From positions 62,001-126,000 of the forward strand of contig NZ_VHKL01000002.1 of the NCBI RefSeq assembly GCF_007474605.1: a stretch of 64,000 bases of DNA, given 5' to 3'. Origin of the DNA: Rhodoligotrophos appendicifer. Lineage in GTDB: Bacteria > Pseudomonadota > Alphaproteobacteria > Rhizobiales > Im1. Position numbers and translations under genes: made by a program. This document shows positions 27,058 to 36,435 of the stretch, piece after piece; position 1 is the first letter of the stretch, and each line of letters starts with the position of its first letter. The notes under the pieces are model-generated. The model was given only the letters and a program-made list of their open reading frames with translations. It had not been told where the DNA came from and ran no database searches.

Positions 27058-27840
27058 CTAGCGGCCGGTCCAGGCCGGGGCGCGCTTCTCGTTGAATGCC
27101 GCCAGACCTTCGGCTGCGTCCTCGGTCAGGGCAAGGGAAACGATCTGATTTTCCATATAGAACAAGGACTGCTCAAAGGTCATGTCGCTGATTGCGCGCA
27201 AGGCATATTTGCCCCGGCGGATGGCCGTCGGGGATTTGTCCAGGGTGCGGCCAACAAGCCACTCCAGCTTCTCGTCAAGGCCGTGGGGCTCGGTGACGTA
27301 ATTCACAAGGCCGATCTCGCGGGCCTCCTCGGCGGAAATGGGCTCGCCGGTGATGCACATCTCGTCGAACTTGCGGCGGGGGACAATCGAATGGAGGAGG
27401 GCTGCGACCTGCATGGGGAACAGGCCGATCTTGACCTCGGGCAGGCCGAACAGGGCTTTCGAGGTGGCAACCGCCATGTCGCACATGGCGAGGATGCCCA
27501 TGCCGCCGGCAAGACAATGGCCGTTCACCCGCGCGATGAGGGGCAGGGTGCAGGATTTAGCGGTGCGCAGCAACTCGGCATAGGCAGTGCGCGGCTCGGC
27601 GGGATCGAAGCCGAAAGTTTTGGAGTTGGGCTTGAGGTCGCCGCCGGCGCAGAAGGCGCGGTCGCCGGCCCCGGTGACCACGATCACGCGATTGGCCGAG
27701 TCCTTCTGGGTTTCGCGGATCGCGACCTCCAGATCGACGAGCACCTGGTCATTGAGAGCATTGCGGGCCTCGGGGCGATTGATGGTCAGGCGCATGACGC
27801 CACCGGCCGATTGGCGGAGGATGGGGCTGGAAGAGGTCAT
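27058..27840 (-). CDS. enoyl-CoA hydratase/isomerase family protein
   Basis: 260 residues of the crotonase fold: INRPEARNALNDQ near 19-31, the oxyanion loop GDRAFCAGGDLK near 59-70, NGHCLAGGMGILAMCD near 105-120 and FGLPEVKIGLFP near 131-142. The second catalytic Glu (in LPEVKIG) is present, but the position of the first (in GGG-x-E-LA of typical hydratases) is Gly. It may therefore be an isomerase-like or specialised hydratase. Its start overlaps the stop of the ligase beta gene by one base. Confidence 0.88.
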   Translation of the reverse strand: MTSSSPILRQSAGGVMRLTINRPEARNALNDQVLVDLEVAIRETQKDSANRVIVVTGAGDRAFCAGGDLKPNSKTFGFDPAEPRTAYAELLRTAKSCTLPLIARVNGHCLAGGMGILAMCDMAVATSKALFGLPEVKIGLFPMQVAALLHSIVPRRKFDEMCITGEPISAEEAREIGLVNYVTEPHGLDEKLEWLVGRTLDKSPTAIRRGKYALRAISDMTFEQSLFYMENQIVSLALTEDAAEGLAAFNEKRAPAWTGR

Positions 27841-29006
27841 CAGGGTGCTCCGGTTGGTGACGGATCGACTTTGGCCTTCAGGCAGTCAATCAGGTCCGCA
27901 AGTTCGACCACGCAATCATAGCCCTGGCTGCGAAACAGCTTCTGGGCCTCGACAAGGGTGATGTCGGCTTCGGCGGCGCCGCTGGCATGCATGCCGAGCA
28001 CAATGGGCTTCGGTGGCGGGTTGGTGCGAAACAGCTCCTGGAGGCCATCGACCACCGCCTTCAGGGACGTCGCCGAGAGGGTGAAATAGGCGAGGATGGC
28101 GCGGATGTGGGGCGAGCGGGCATGCTCGAAGACAAGCTCGCCCATGCGCTGAAACAGGTCGGAGCCGCTGCCGCTGACCGTATCGACGAAGTTGGCCGGC
28201 TGGTATCCCGCGTCCACAAGGGCGTCGAGCACCACCATGCCGAGACCGGCACCGCCGGTGAGCACGGCGATGTCGCCGGGCAGCTCGACAAAGGTGATGC
28301 CACGTTCGGCGCCGCGCTTCTCCAGGCCATGCAGGGCGCGTTCGCGAAGCCCGAAGGACGCCAGCGAAGCATGGTCGCGATGGCGAAAGGCGGCCGCGTC
28401 ATCGAGCACGATCTTCGCGTCCAGGGCCATGAGCCCCCTCTCGGTCACGGCGAGAGGATTAATCTCGATGAGCTCGGCATCCTCGCTCCGAAACACCTCA
28501 TAAAGCTGGACCGCAAAGCGGCAGAGGGGGCCGATGAGGCGCGGATTGATCGCAGCCTGGCGGAAGAATGCGATGAGCCGATGCGGGCCCAGGGGCTCGA
28601 GAGGATCGATGGGAAACGTCCGCAAGGCGTCGGCATGGCCTTCCACATGAACACCGCCATGGGGCGAGAACAGGATCTCGGGACATTGATTGAGATCATC
28701 AAGGCGGATCGACAGGTAGAATTCCTGCGAGAAGGAGATTTTCTCCTCAACAAGAATGAAGGGTTCGCTGCCCCGCCGGCGCATGGCCTCCTGGATGCCT
28801 TCGACTTCGCCCAGGACATCCTGGGCATCGGCCAGCTTCACGAGGCCGTCGAGGCCGCGGCCGCCGGAGGTCAGCTGGGCCTTCACGGCGGCGGGCGCGG
28901 TCCAGTCCAGGCTCGCGTGGGAATCGGGTGCGACGAGAATGCCGCGCGGAACGGGCAGGCCGTGCCGCGACAGGAGCGCCTTGCCGTCTGCTTCGATCAG
29001 TTTCAT
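27840..29006 (-). CDS. ATP-grasp beta subunit of acyl-CoA ligase (SucC/malate thiokinase-like), pair 1
   Basis: 388 residues. The N-terminal ATP-grasp domain shows [21 protein letters not shown] and [11 protein letters not shown] near 41-51; EINPLAV near 180 is the metal-binding segment. The C-terminal ligase-CoA domain carries [15 protein letters not shown] near 250-264. With the alpha subunit at 30127-31020 it should form a succinyl-CoA-synthetase-type enzyme that activates a carboxylate with ATP through a phosphohistidine. It overlaps the CaiB gene upstream by 4 nt and the hydratase gene downstream by 1 nt. Confidence 0.88.
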   Translation of the reverse strand: MKLIEADGKALLSRHGLPVPRGILVAPDSHASLDWTAPAAVKAQLTSGGRGLDGLVKLADAQDVLGEVEGIQEAMRRRGSEPFILVEEKISFSQEFYLSIRLDDLNQCPEILFSPHGGVHVEGHADALRTFPIDPLEPLGPHRLIAFFRQAAINPRLIGPLCRFAVQLYEVFRSEDAELIEINPLAVTERGLMALDAKIVLDDAAAFRHRDHASLASFGLRERALHGLEKRGAERGITFVELPGDIAVLTGGAGLGMVVLDALVDAGYQPANFVDTVSGSGSDLFQRMGELVFEHARSPHIRAILAYFTLSATSLKAVVDGLQELFRTNPPPKPIVLGMHASGAAEADITLVEAQKLFRSQGYDCVVELADLIDCLKAKVDPSPTGAP

Positions 29007-30124
29007 TCAGAGGATCCCTGTTGCGGGGCGCTCCAGCGCGCCTTGACGGTCTCGATCTCCGTGGATGCCGGGCGGGCAGTCGCGGAGACTTCGCCTGGGG
29101 TGCGGCTGAAGCGCGGGGCGGGAGAAGGTTGGGGACTGCCGGCGACGCAGCTGAAAGCCTGCCGTGCCCGCGCGTGGGGATGGGCGGCTGCCTCCGCCAG
29201 ATCAAGGACCGGGGTCAGGCATGCGTCCGTGCCCTCTGCGAGGCTTGCCCATTCATCTCTGGTGCGGGCCAGGATGCGCCGTGCCAGGATCGTGCGGGCT
29301 TCGGGCCAGCGCTTCTGATCCCATTGCGGCGGCAACGTGTCGGCGGGAATGTCGAGCACCTGCAGAAGGGCTGCATGAAACTGCGGTTCAATGGCGCCTA
29401 CAGCGACATAGCGGCCGTCGGCGCATTCATAAGTGTCGTAGAAATAAGCGCCGCCATCGAGGAGGTTCGTGCCGCGATCGCCGAGCTGGCCGGCGGCGTG
29501 GAGGCCGAACTGCTTGGCCATGAGGGAGGCGGCGCCGTCGACCATGGCGACGTCGAGGACCTGGCCGCGGCCGGAACCGCGGGCTTCCCACAGCGCGCAC
29601 ATGATGCCGAAAGCGAGATAAAGGGCGCCACCGCCATAATCTCCGACCAGATTCAGCGGCGGCACGGGGCGCTCGCCGGGACGGCCGATGCGGCCGAGAA
29701 CGCCGGCAAGCGCGATATAGTTGATGTCGTGACCGGCGGTGTGCGCCAGCGGGCCGGTCTGGCCCCAGCCGGTCATGCGGGCGAAGATCAGCCTCGGATT
29801 CCTGGCGAGGCACAGGTCGGGCCCCAGCCCCAGGCGCTCCATGACGCCCGGACGGAAGCCTTCGATCAAGGCATCGGCATCACCGACGAGGTCGAGCAGA
29901 GCATCCCGGCCCGCCGGTGTCTTGAGGTCGAGCGACAGGGTCGGCCGGCCGCGCATCACGGGATCCGGCGCCGCCGGGGGCGTAGCGCCGGGGCGATCAA
30001 TGCGGATGATGTCGGCACCGAGGTCGGCGAGCAGCATGGCGGCCATCGGTCCCGGCCCGAGACCGGCCAGTTCGATGATCTTCAAGCCTGCCAAGGGGCC
30101 GTGGCGATGCGGTGCGGCACCCAT
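29003..30124 (-). CDS. CaiB/BaiF (class III) CoA-transferase
   Basis: 373 residues. Family signatures are [28 protein letters not shown] near 14-41, [37 protein letters not shown] near 65-100, and the catalytic Asp region [13 protein letters not shown] near 175. It moves CoA between a thioester and an acid without ATP. A neighbouring HMG-CoA lyase-type gene suggests HMG or a similar dicarboxylate as acceptor (inference). It starts 2 nt after the ligase alpha stop. Confidence 0.92.
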   Translation of the reverse strand: MGAAPHRHGPLAGLKIIELAGLGPGPMAAMLLADLGADIIRIDRPGATPPAAPDPVMRGRPTLSLDLKTPAGRDALLDLVGDADALIEGFRPGVMERLGLGPDLCLARNPRLIFARMTGWGQTGPLAHTAGHDINYIALAGVLGRIGRPGERPVPPLNLVGDYGGGALYLAFGIMCALWEARGSGRGQVLDVAMVDGAASLMAKQFGLHAAGQLGDRGTNLLDGGAYFYDTYECADGRYVAVGAIEPQFHAALLQVLDIPADTLPPQWDQKRWPEARTILARRILARTRDEWASLAEGTDACLTPVLDLAEAAAHPHARARQAFSCVAGSPQPSPAPRFSRTPGEVSATARPASTEIETVKARWSAPQQGSSE

Positions 30125-30126
30125 GG

Positions 30127-31020
30127 TCAGGCGACCCGGGCGCCGCGGCCGGCGGGCTCCAGCAGGTCGCGGCAGAGTTGAACGAGATGCGGCAGGCTAT
30201 CAGCCACGTGGGCGCCAGCGGCACGCAAGGCCCGGCGCTTGGCCTCGGCAGTGTCACGCTCACTGAGCACGAGGGCCCCGGCATGGCCGAGCTTCTTTTC
30301 AGGCTGGGCGGCGCGGCCGACGATCATCGCGACCAGTGGCTTCGAGAGGTGGCCGAGGCAGCGGGCCATTTCATATTCCTTAGTGCCGCCGACCTCGCCG
30401 CAATAGACCGTGACGCGGGTCGCGGGATCCTGCTCGAAGGCTTCCAGATACTCATGCGGGTTGCGACCGCAAATATAATCGCCGCCGATATGGATGCAGG
30501 CGGAGTGGCCGAGTCCCGCCTGTGCCAGCAGACGGCTGGCGCTCACGGAAATCGAGCCGCTGCGGGAGATGAGGCCCACCGGACCCGCCTGGGCAAAATC
30601 GAGGGAATAGGAGCCCAGCATGCCGAATCCCGGGATGACCATGCCGAGGGAATTCGGGCCGACCAGCCATGTGCCCTTGGACCGCGCATAAGCGGCAGCG
30701 TCCATGGCATCCTGCACCGGAGCATTCTCGGCGGCGGCAATGACCAGCCGCATCCCCGCGTCCACGCTTTCGCGGATGGCGTGCAGAAGGCCGGAGGCGG
30801 GGACATAGAGGAGGGCCGTGTTCGCCCTGGTAGCCGCGGCCGCCGCGGTCATGTCGTCGAAGACGGGGATGCCGTCCACATCACCTCCGGCACCGCCGAC
30901 GCTGATGCCGGCGACGATCCTGGTGCCCGCCTTCAGCATCATGCCGAGCTGGGCACGACTATACTTGCCCTGGATGCCGTGAATGACGGCGCGCGTTTCG
31001 CGATCGAGCAGAATGGCCAA
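30127..31020 (-). CDS. CoA-binding alpha subunit of acyl-CoA ligase (SucD-like), pair 1
   Basis: 297 residues. CoA-binding Rossmann domain with [13 protein letters not shown] near 12-24 and [16 protein letters not shown] near 42-57; the ligase domain has the phosphohistidine loop KLGHAGAL near 240-247 and GGTKEYEMA near 210. It partners the beta subunit at 27840-29006, with CaiB inserted between them in the operon. A 143-bp gap separates it from AtuA upstream, the only large gap in the 13-gene run, so an internal promoter is possible. Confidence 0.88.
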   Translation of the reverse strand: MAILLDRETRAVIHGIQGKYSRAQLGMMLKAGTRIVAGISVGGAGGDVDGIPVFDDMTAAAAATRANTALLYVPASGLLHAIRESVDAGMRLVIAAAENAPVQDAMDAAAYARSKGTWLVGPNSLGMVIPGFGMLGSYSLDFAQAGPVGLISRSGSISVSASRLLAQAGLGHSACIHIGGDYICGRNPHEYLEAFEQDPATRVTVYCGEVGGTKEYEMARCLGHLSKPLVAMIVGRAAQPEKKLGHAGALVLSERDTAEAKRRALRAAGAHVADSLPHLVQLCRDLLEPAGRGARVA

Positions 31021-31163
31021 TGATTTTCCTCCGGCGCCGCCCTTGCATCACGTGACTGACACGTCGATCAGGCGGCTGATTGTTGTCGTGGGACGGCCCG
31101 GTGTGCCTTTCCCACAGAAGTTTACCGCTTGACCGAACTACAGGGCAAGTGTCTTTCCCTCGG

Positions 31164-32927
31164 TCAGGCGGGAATTGTGATTTCCATGTCGAGCAGGATC
31201 TGGGCGAAGGCCTTGCCAAGGGGGTCGTTGCGCAAAGACGCCGATCCGCCCCCACCGAGCGCCTCGTGAAGCAGGAGGTTGACGGCGTGGACGCCGGGAA
31301 CCTCGAAGCGCTCGACCTTGCCCTTGACGAGATGCGAAAGCTGCTCGGCCACGCGCTCCGGCGTCACTTCGCGCAGCAGGCACCCATAGAGTTCGGGGCT
31401 GCGGGCGATGACGGCGATATTGGCGAGGTCACCCTTGTCGCCGCTGCGGGCCACGGCGATGGCCGACAGGGGAGCCCGCCTGGTCCCGCTTGGCAGTGAA
31501 GCCGGAGCGGTCGCCGGAACCGGCGGCAAGTCGGGTTCACCCGGCGGCGGCAACAGGGCGGGAATCGCGGTGCTCGTGCCCTCCAACTCCACCGTGACGT
31601 CGAGCTGATCCTTCGGCACCAGGAAGGAGAAGAGGCGGAACACCTTGCCCGGCTTGGGGCGCCCGCTGAACCCCGTGGTGCCGGGGGTTCCCGCGGTTCC
31701 GAAGGGGGCGATCTCGCGGCCGAACAGGTCCAGGGCTTCGGCCTGGGCATGGCGGACGGCGATCCTGAGCACGACCTCGCGCGTGGCCGAGCCACGGGCA
31801 TGGGCGCCGTAGAAAGCCTGTTCGGTGCCGAGGGGTTCGATGCAGATCTCTTCATAGTCGCCCAGATTGCGACGGCGGAACATCTCCCGGGTGCGGGCGA
31901 TGATGGCGTCCGCGACATGGGCGGCCTTGGCCGCGGCGTCGCGGCCCACCAGAGTGAGCGTCGTTCCGGAGCGATAGCCGTCCTCATAGACGGCGCTGAC
32001 CTTGTAGCTTCGCGTCGGCGCGGCCCCGCGCGCGCCGCTGATCCGGACCCGGTTCTCGCCTGCGGCTTCGATGGTGATCCCCCGAAAATCGCAGGTGACG
32101 TCGGGGAGGAGGTAGTTGCCGGGATCGCCAATTTCGTAGAGCAGCTGCTCGGTGACCACGGTGGGCGTGACGAGGCCGCCAGTGTCGCGGGGCTTGGTGA
32201 GGATGAAGCTGCCATCGGGGCTGCATTCGGCGATGGGGTAGCCGATATCGTGGCGGCCGGGAACCTCCGTCCAGTCGGTGTAGAGGCCGCCGGTGGTCTG
32301 GGTGCCGCATTCGAGGATGTGGCCGACGACGCTCCCGGCCGCGAGGCGGTCATAATCCTGGGCCGACCAGCCGAATTCATGGATCAGGGCGCCGAGGGCG
32401 AGAGCGCTGTCGACGCAGCGCCCGGTGATGACCACGTCGGCGCCTTGGGCGAGGGCTGCCGCAATCGGGAAGGCGCCGAGGTAGGCGTTCATGCTCGTGA
32501 GCTTCGGCGGCAGATCAGCGCCGGTGAACATTTCGGTCACGCCCTGGGCCCGGAGACTTGCCTCATGGGGCAGGAGGTCGTCGCCCTCGACGACGGCGAT
32601 GCGAAGCGACAGTCCCTGTGCGGCTGCCGCCTTGCGCAAGGCGGCAGCGCATCCGCGGGGATTCATGCCGCCGGCATTCGTCAAAATGCGGATTTTGCGG
32701 GCCTTGATCTCGGGCAGGAGTGGCGCCATCACATCAGCCACGAAATCCGTCGCATAGCCGAGATCCGGATGACGCTGGCGTGCCTTGGCCAGGATCGACA
32801 TGGTCAGTTCGGCCAGATAGTCGAAGACGAGGTAATCGACGTCTGCGCTCCGCAGGATCTGCTCAGCTCCCGCCGTGCTGTCGCCCCAGAAGCCGCCGGC
32901 ACCGCCAATTCGGACCACTTGCTGCAT
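31164..32927 (-). CDS. AtuA-family protein (acyclic terpene utilization-like)
   Basis: 587 residues. The large N-terminal DUF1446/AtuA domain (about 1-460) has RIGGAGGFWGDSTAGAEQIL near the start, NAGGMNPRGCAAAL near 88-101 and VVITGRCVDSALALG near 155-169. The C-terminal AtuA-like ferredoxin-fold domain (about 485-587) has SGDKGDLANIAVIAR. In Pseudomonas the family is linked to citronellol/geraniol catabolism, but its reaction is not established. It sits between two CoA-ligase gene sets, 22 nt after ligase beta 2. Confidence 0.9.
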   Translation of the reverse strand: MQQVVRIGGAGGFWGDSTAGAEQILRSADVDYLVFDYLAELTMSILAKARQRHPDLGYATDFVADVMAPLLPEIKARKIRILTNAGGMNPRGCAAALRKAAAAQGLSLRIAVVEGDDLLPHEASLRAQGVTEMFTGADLPPKLTSMNAYLGAFPIAAALAQGADVVITGRCVDSALALGALIHEFGWSAQDYDRLAAGSVVGHILECGTQTTGGLYTDWTEVPGRHDIGYPIAECSPDGSFILTKPRDTGGLVTPTVVTEQLLYEIGDPGNYLLPDVTCDFRGITIEAAGENRVRISGARGAAPTRSYKVSAVYEDGYRSGTTLTLVGRDAAAKAAHVADAIIARTREMFRRRNLGDYEEICIEPLGTEQAFYGAHARGSATREVVLRIAVRHAQAEALDLFGREIAPFGTAGTPGTTGFSGRPKPGKVFRLFSFLVPKDQLDVTVELEGTSTAIPALLPPPGEPDLPPVPATAPASLPSGTRRAPLSAIAVARSGDKGDLANIAVIARSPELYGCLLREVTPERVAEQLSHLVKGKVERFEVPGVHAVNLLLHEALGGGGSASLRNDPLGKAFAQILLDMEITIPA

Positions 32928-32949
32928 TGGTTCTCTTCCTCGAAGCTGT

Positions 32950-34104
32950 CTAGGCGACAGTCATGCTGTCCAGGATCTTGGAGACCTCGGACACGGCCTC
33001 GTCGATGGTCGTGACGCAGCGGATGCCGCGGGACTGAAACGCCTCCCGTGCCTGCGCCAGGGTCATTTCACGCTCAGCCGCACCGGCCGCCAAGAGCCCT
33101 GCGACCATGGGTTTCGGCGGCGGCTCGCGATCCAGGAATTCGAGCAGGCCCGACACCGCGCTCTTCAACGAGGTCGCCGAGAGCGTAAAGAACATGATGA
33201 TGGCATCGACATCGGGGCGCCTGGCCCGTTCGAAAACGATGCGGCCCATGGCCTGGAAAACATCGGCCGAGCTGCCGCCCGCTGCGTCCACGAAATTCGC
33301 CGCGCCCGGTCCCGCATCGGCCAAGGCATCCACCAAGGCCATGCCCAGTCCGGCGCCACCGGAAAAGATCGCGACCCGCCCGGGAAGCTCGACGAAGGTT
33401 ACATTCGCCGCAGCGGCGCGCCGCTCGAGAGGCGACAATTCAGCGGTCTGGAGGCCGGCGGAGAGATATCCTCTCCGCTCGCCATGGCGCGGTGCGGCAT
33501 TCTCGTCGAGGGACATCTTGGCATCGAGGGCGAGAACATTGCCCGAAGGCAGGATGGCCAGCGGGTTGATCTCCAGAAGGTCGGCCTCGTGCTCACAGAA
33601 GACGCGGTAGGATTGAGCCGCGAAGCGGGCGACCGCACCCAGGCTCCTGCCGCTCAGCCCGCCGTCCATCAGCATCGGCAGGAGGTCCTGGACGTGAACC
33701 GGCCGCAGTGGATCAACGGCATATTCGCTGAGCCTGCCTTGCGCCTCGATGTCGACCCCGCCGACGGCCGAGAACATCAGGACGGGCGCCTGGCGGACAT
33801 CGTCGATGCGCCAGCCGAGATAGCATTCCTGGTCGATCTCAGCCTGCTCCTCCACCAGGACAAGGGGTGGCACACCGAGTTCCGTCATGATCTCCAAGAG
33901 CTGTTCACAGGCTGACGGCGCGTCCGCCGCGGAGGTCAGTCTGACGAGCCCCTCCTTGCCGCGTCCGCCGCGGGTCAGCTGGGCCTTCACGGCGACAGGG
34001 CCACGGGCCTCGACGGGATCCCCGGGCCCGACAAGCTGCCCTCTGGGGACGGGCAGGCCGGCATGGCGGAGGAGCTGCTTTGCTTCGAACTCGATCAGCT
34101 TCAT
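32950..34104 (-). CDS. ATP-grasp beta subunit of acyl-CoA ligase, pair 2
   Basis: 384 residues, same layout as pair 1: KLIEFEAKQLLRHAGLPVPRG, VKAQLTRGGRGKEGLVRL near 37-54, LEINPLAIL near 177 and the C-terminal FSGGAGLGMALVDAL near 245-259. The two beta subunits are clear paralogues sharing segments such as NPLAI and [10 protein letters not shown]. It is expected to pair with the alpha subunit at 35299-36165. It follows the acyl-CoA dehydrogenase gene by 7 nt. Confidence 0.88.
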   Translation of the reverse strand: MKLIEFEAKQLLRHAGLPVPRGQLVGPGDPVEARGPVAVKAQLTRGGRGKEGLVRLTSAADAPSACEQLLEIMTELGVPPLVLVEEQAEIDQECYLGWRIDDVRQAPVLMFSAVGGVDIEAQGRLSEYAVDPLRPVHVQDLLPMLMDGGLSGRSLGAVARFAAQSYRVFCEHEADLLEINPLAILPSGNVLALDAKMSLDENAAPRHGERRGYLSAGLQTAELSPLERRAAAANVTFVELPGRVAIFSGGAGLGMALVDALADAGPGAANFVDAAGGSSADVFQAMGRIVFERARRPDVDAIIMFFTLSATSLKSAVSGLLEFLDREPPPKPMVAGLLAAGAAEREMTLAQAREAFQSRGIRCVTTIDEAVSEVSKILDSMTVA

Positions 34105-34111
34105 GGCAGGG

Positions 34112-35302
34112 TCAGTAGGATTTCGGCAGGCCGAGAACCCGCTCGGCGATGTAGCACATGATCAGTTCACGGCTGACGGGGGCGATGCGAGGGAGCATGA
34201 TCTCGCGGAGATAGCGCTCCACATGGTATTCTTTGGCATAGCCGAAGCCGCCATGGGTGCGGACCGCCCGGTCGCAGGCGTCGAAGGCCGCATCGGCAGC
34301 GAGATATTTCGAGGCATTGGCCTCGGCGCCGCAAGGCTCTCCCCGGTCGTAGAGGGACGCCGCGCGCCAGACCATGAGATCGGCAGCTTCGAGAGCCATC
34401 CAGCTTTGCGCCAAAGGATGCTGTATGGCCTGGTTCTGGCCGATGGGGCGGCCGAAGACGCGACGTTCCTTGGCATAATCGGAGGCCTTGGCGAGCGCCC
34501 GGCGGCCAAGGCCGACGCATTCGGCTGCAATCAATATGCGCTCCGGATTAAGGCTGTCGAGGAGCATGCGAAAGCCCTTGCCCTCCTCGCCGATACGGTC
34601 TTCCACAGGGACTTCGAGGTCCTCGATGAAGATGGAATTCGAATTTACGGCGGCGCGGCCGAGCTTGTCGATCTCGCGCACCTCGATGCGACTGCGATCG
34701 AAGTCCGTATAGAAGAGGGTGATGCCCTCCGTGGGCTTCGCACAGTCCTCGATCGGCGTGGTGCGGGTGAGGAGGAAAAGCTTCGTCGCCTGCTGGGCGG
34801 TCGTGGTCCAGACCTTCTGGCCGTTGACGATGTAGCGGTCGCCGCGGCGCACCGCGCGCGTGGTGATGTGGGTGGTGTCGAGGCCGGCGTCGGGCTCGGT
34901 GACGCCGAAGGCCACCTTGTCCTCACCGCGCACGAGCGGCGGAATGATCCGCTGCTTCTGCTCCGGCGTGCCGTAAAGGACGACGGGGTGAGGGCCGAAG
35001 AGATTGATGTGGAAGGTCGAACAGGCGGCGATGGCGCCGGCGGAATTGGCCACGGTCTGCATCATGATCGCCGCTTCGGTGACGCCCAGCCCGGCGCCGC
35101 CGAACTCCTCCGGCATGGTGATCCCCAGCCAGCCGCCGGCCGCAATGGCGGCGTGAAAGGCATGGGGGAACTCGTGCTTGCGGTCCAGGTCGAGCCAGTA
35201 ATCATCGTCGAAGCCGTCGCAGATCCGCTTCACGGAGTCGCGAATCTGCTGACGCTCGGGCGTCATCTCGACACCTGAAGGTGCCCCGTCCTGCCAACTC
35301 AT
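34112..35302 (-). CDS. acyl-CoA dehydrogenase
   Basis: 396 residues. FAD- and substrate-binding signatures are AFGVTEPDAGLDTTHITTRAVRRGD near 133-157, GQKVWTTTAQQA near 165 and the C-terminal GGFGYAKEYHVERYLRE near 350. The usual catalytic-Glu stretch (EGT) is replaced by PRIAPVSRELIM, as in one subgroup of the family in which the Glu follows SR. It introduces the alpha,beta double bond into an acyl-CoA. Its ATG overlaps the stop of the upstream ligase alpha 2 gene. Confidence 0.93.
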   Translation of the reverse strand: MSWQDGAPSGVEMTPERQQIRDSVKRICDGFDDDYWLDLDRKHEFPHAFHAAIAAGGWLGITMPEEFGGAGLGVTEAAIMMQTVANSAGAIAACSTFHINLFGPHPVVLYGTPEQKQRIIPPLVRGEDKVAFGVTEPDAGLDTTHITTRAVRRGDRYIVNGQKVWTTTAQQATKLFLLTRTTPIEDCAKPTEGITLFYTDFDRSRIEVREIDKLGRAAVNSNSIFIEDLEVPVEDRIGEEGKGFRMLLDSLNPERILIAAECVGLGRRALAKASDYAKERRVFGRPIGQNQAIQHPLAQSWMALEAADLMVWRAASLYDRGEPCGAEANASKYLAADAAFDACDRAVRTHGGFGYAKEYHVERYLREIMLPRIAPVSRELIMCYIAERVLGLPKSY

Positions 35303-36165
35303 TGCAGCATCTCCCTCGTCTTATCCGCAAGCTCCGCCGGGGAGCGGGCGATGGTGGCGCCGGCCTCCTGGAGAGCTGCCATTTTTGCCTTGGCGGTTTC
35401 CCGCTCGCCCCCGACCAGAGCGCCGGCGTGGCCCATGCGCTTGCCCACCGGGGCATGGCGCCCGGCGATGAGGGCGAGCACCGGCTTAGTGGCCGTACCG
35501 ATCAAATCGAGCATGGAATATTCTTTCGTGCCTCCGATCTCGCCGACATAGAGAACGGCATCGGTTTCGGGATCGGCGAGGAAAAGCTGCAGCCATTCAT
35601 GGGGATTGCGGCCGCACAGGGCATCGCCGCCGACATGGACGATCGTGCTCTGTCCGATGCCGGCGCGCGTGAGGGTCGCCGCCACCGTCATGGTCAAGGT
35701 ACCGCTGCGGCCGATCACGCCGACCCTGCCGGGCATGGTCATGCCGGGGGGGATGGCGCCCAGCATGGCCTGGCCGGGAGTGACAATGCCGACCGTGTTG
35801 GGGCCGCTGATCCAGAGAGACCGCTCGCGGGCATAGGCCACGGCGTAAAGCGTGTCGTGAAGGGGAACGAATTCGGCGGCCGCGGTGGCGAGGCGCAGGC
35901 CGGCATCGGCGCATTCGACGATGGCGTCGCGGGCGCCCATGGCCGGGGTGTAAATGAGGGCCGCATTGGCCGACGTCGCCGCAACGGCCTCAGCCACAGA
36001 CTCGAAAACAGGAAGTCCATCGACGCGGGAGCCTCCACGACCGGCCGCCGCATGAGCCACGATATTCGTCCCCGTCTGGGCGGCAAACTGGACCTGGGCA
36101 CGGCCATAGGCTCCGACAGCGTTGACGGCCAGGACGCGGGCATTCCGATCGAGAAGCACTGCCAT
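35299..36165 (-). CDS. CoA-binding alpha subunit of acyl-CoA ligase, pair 2
   Basis: 288 residues. The phosphohistidine loop KRMGHAGALVGGERETAKAK is intact near 234-253, as are GGTKEYSML and GPNTVGI. The CoA-binding loop differs from pair 1: VNAVGAYGRAQ replaces the usual G-x-Q-G-K/T, though the GRGGSRVDGLPVFESV segment is kept. It is the first gene of the 13-gene minus-strand operon; its promoter must lie in 36166-36435, shared with the divergent CoA-transferase gene. Confidence 0.86.
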   Translation of the reverse strand: MAVLLDRNARVLAVNAVGAYGRAQVQFAAQTGTNIVAHAAAGRGGSRVDGLPVFESVAEAVAATSANAALIYTPAMGARDAIVECADAGLRLATAAAEFVPLHDTLYAVAYARERSLWISGPNTVGIVTPGQAMLGAIPPGMTMPGRVGVIGRSGTLTMTVAATLTRAGIGQSTIVHVGGDALCGRNPHEWLQLFLADPETDAVLYVGEIGGTKEYSMLDLIGTATKPVLALIAGRHAPVGKRMGHAGALVGGERETAKAKMAALQEAGATIARSPAELADKTREMLQ

Positions 36166-36435
36166 GGATGGGACTTGCCTGCTGATTTCAACTCTGTCGA
36201 GACAGTGTCGGGTGGATGGTCCGGGACTTGCAGCCTCAGCTTCAGAATTTGCAAAGCCCTTCAGGTAGGATTAAAACTAGGACATCCATCTTTCTCAGGC
36301 AACCGTCAATTTTCGTGGGTCCATTCTCCTGTCACGCCTGGTGAAGTATGGTCGTTCCATAAAGAGTACTCATGACCGGCGACGCGGGTGCCGGCCGGTC
36401 CGCCCTCCTGTCCGCTGTCCAAGGGATGTCTAGGC

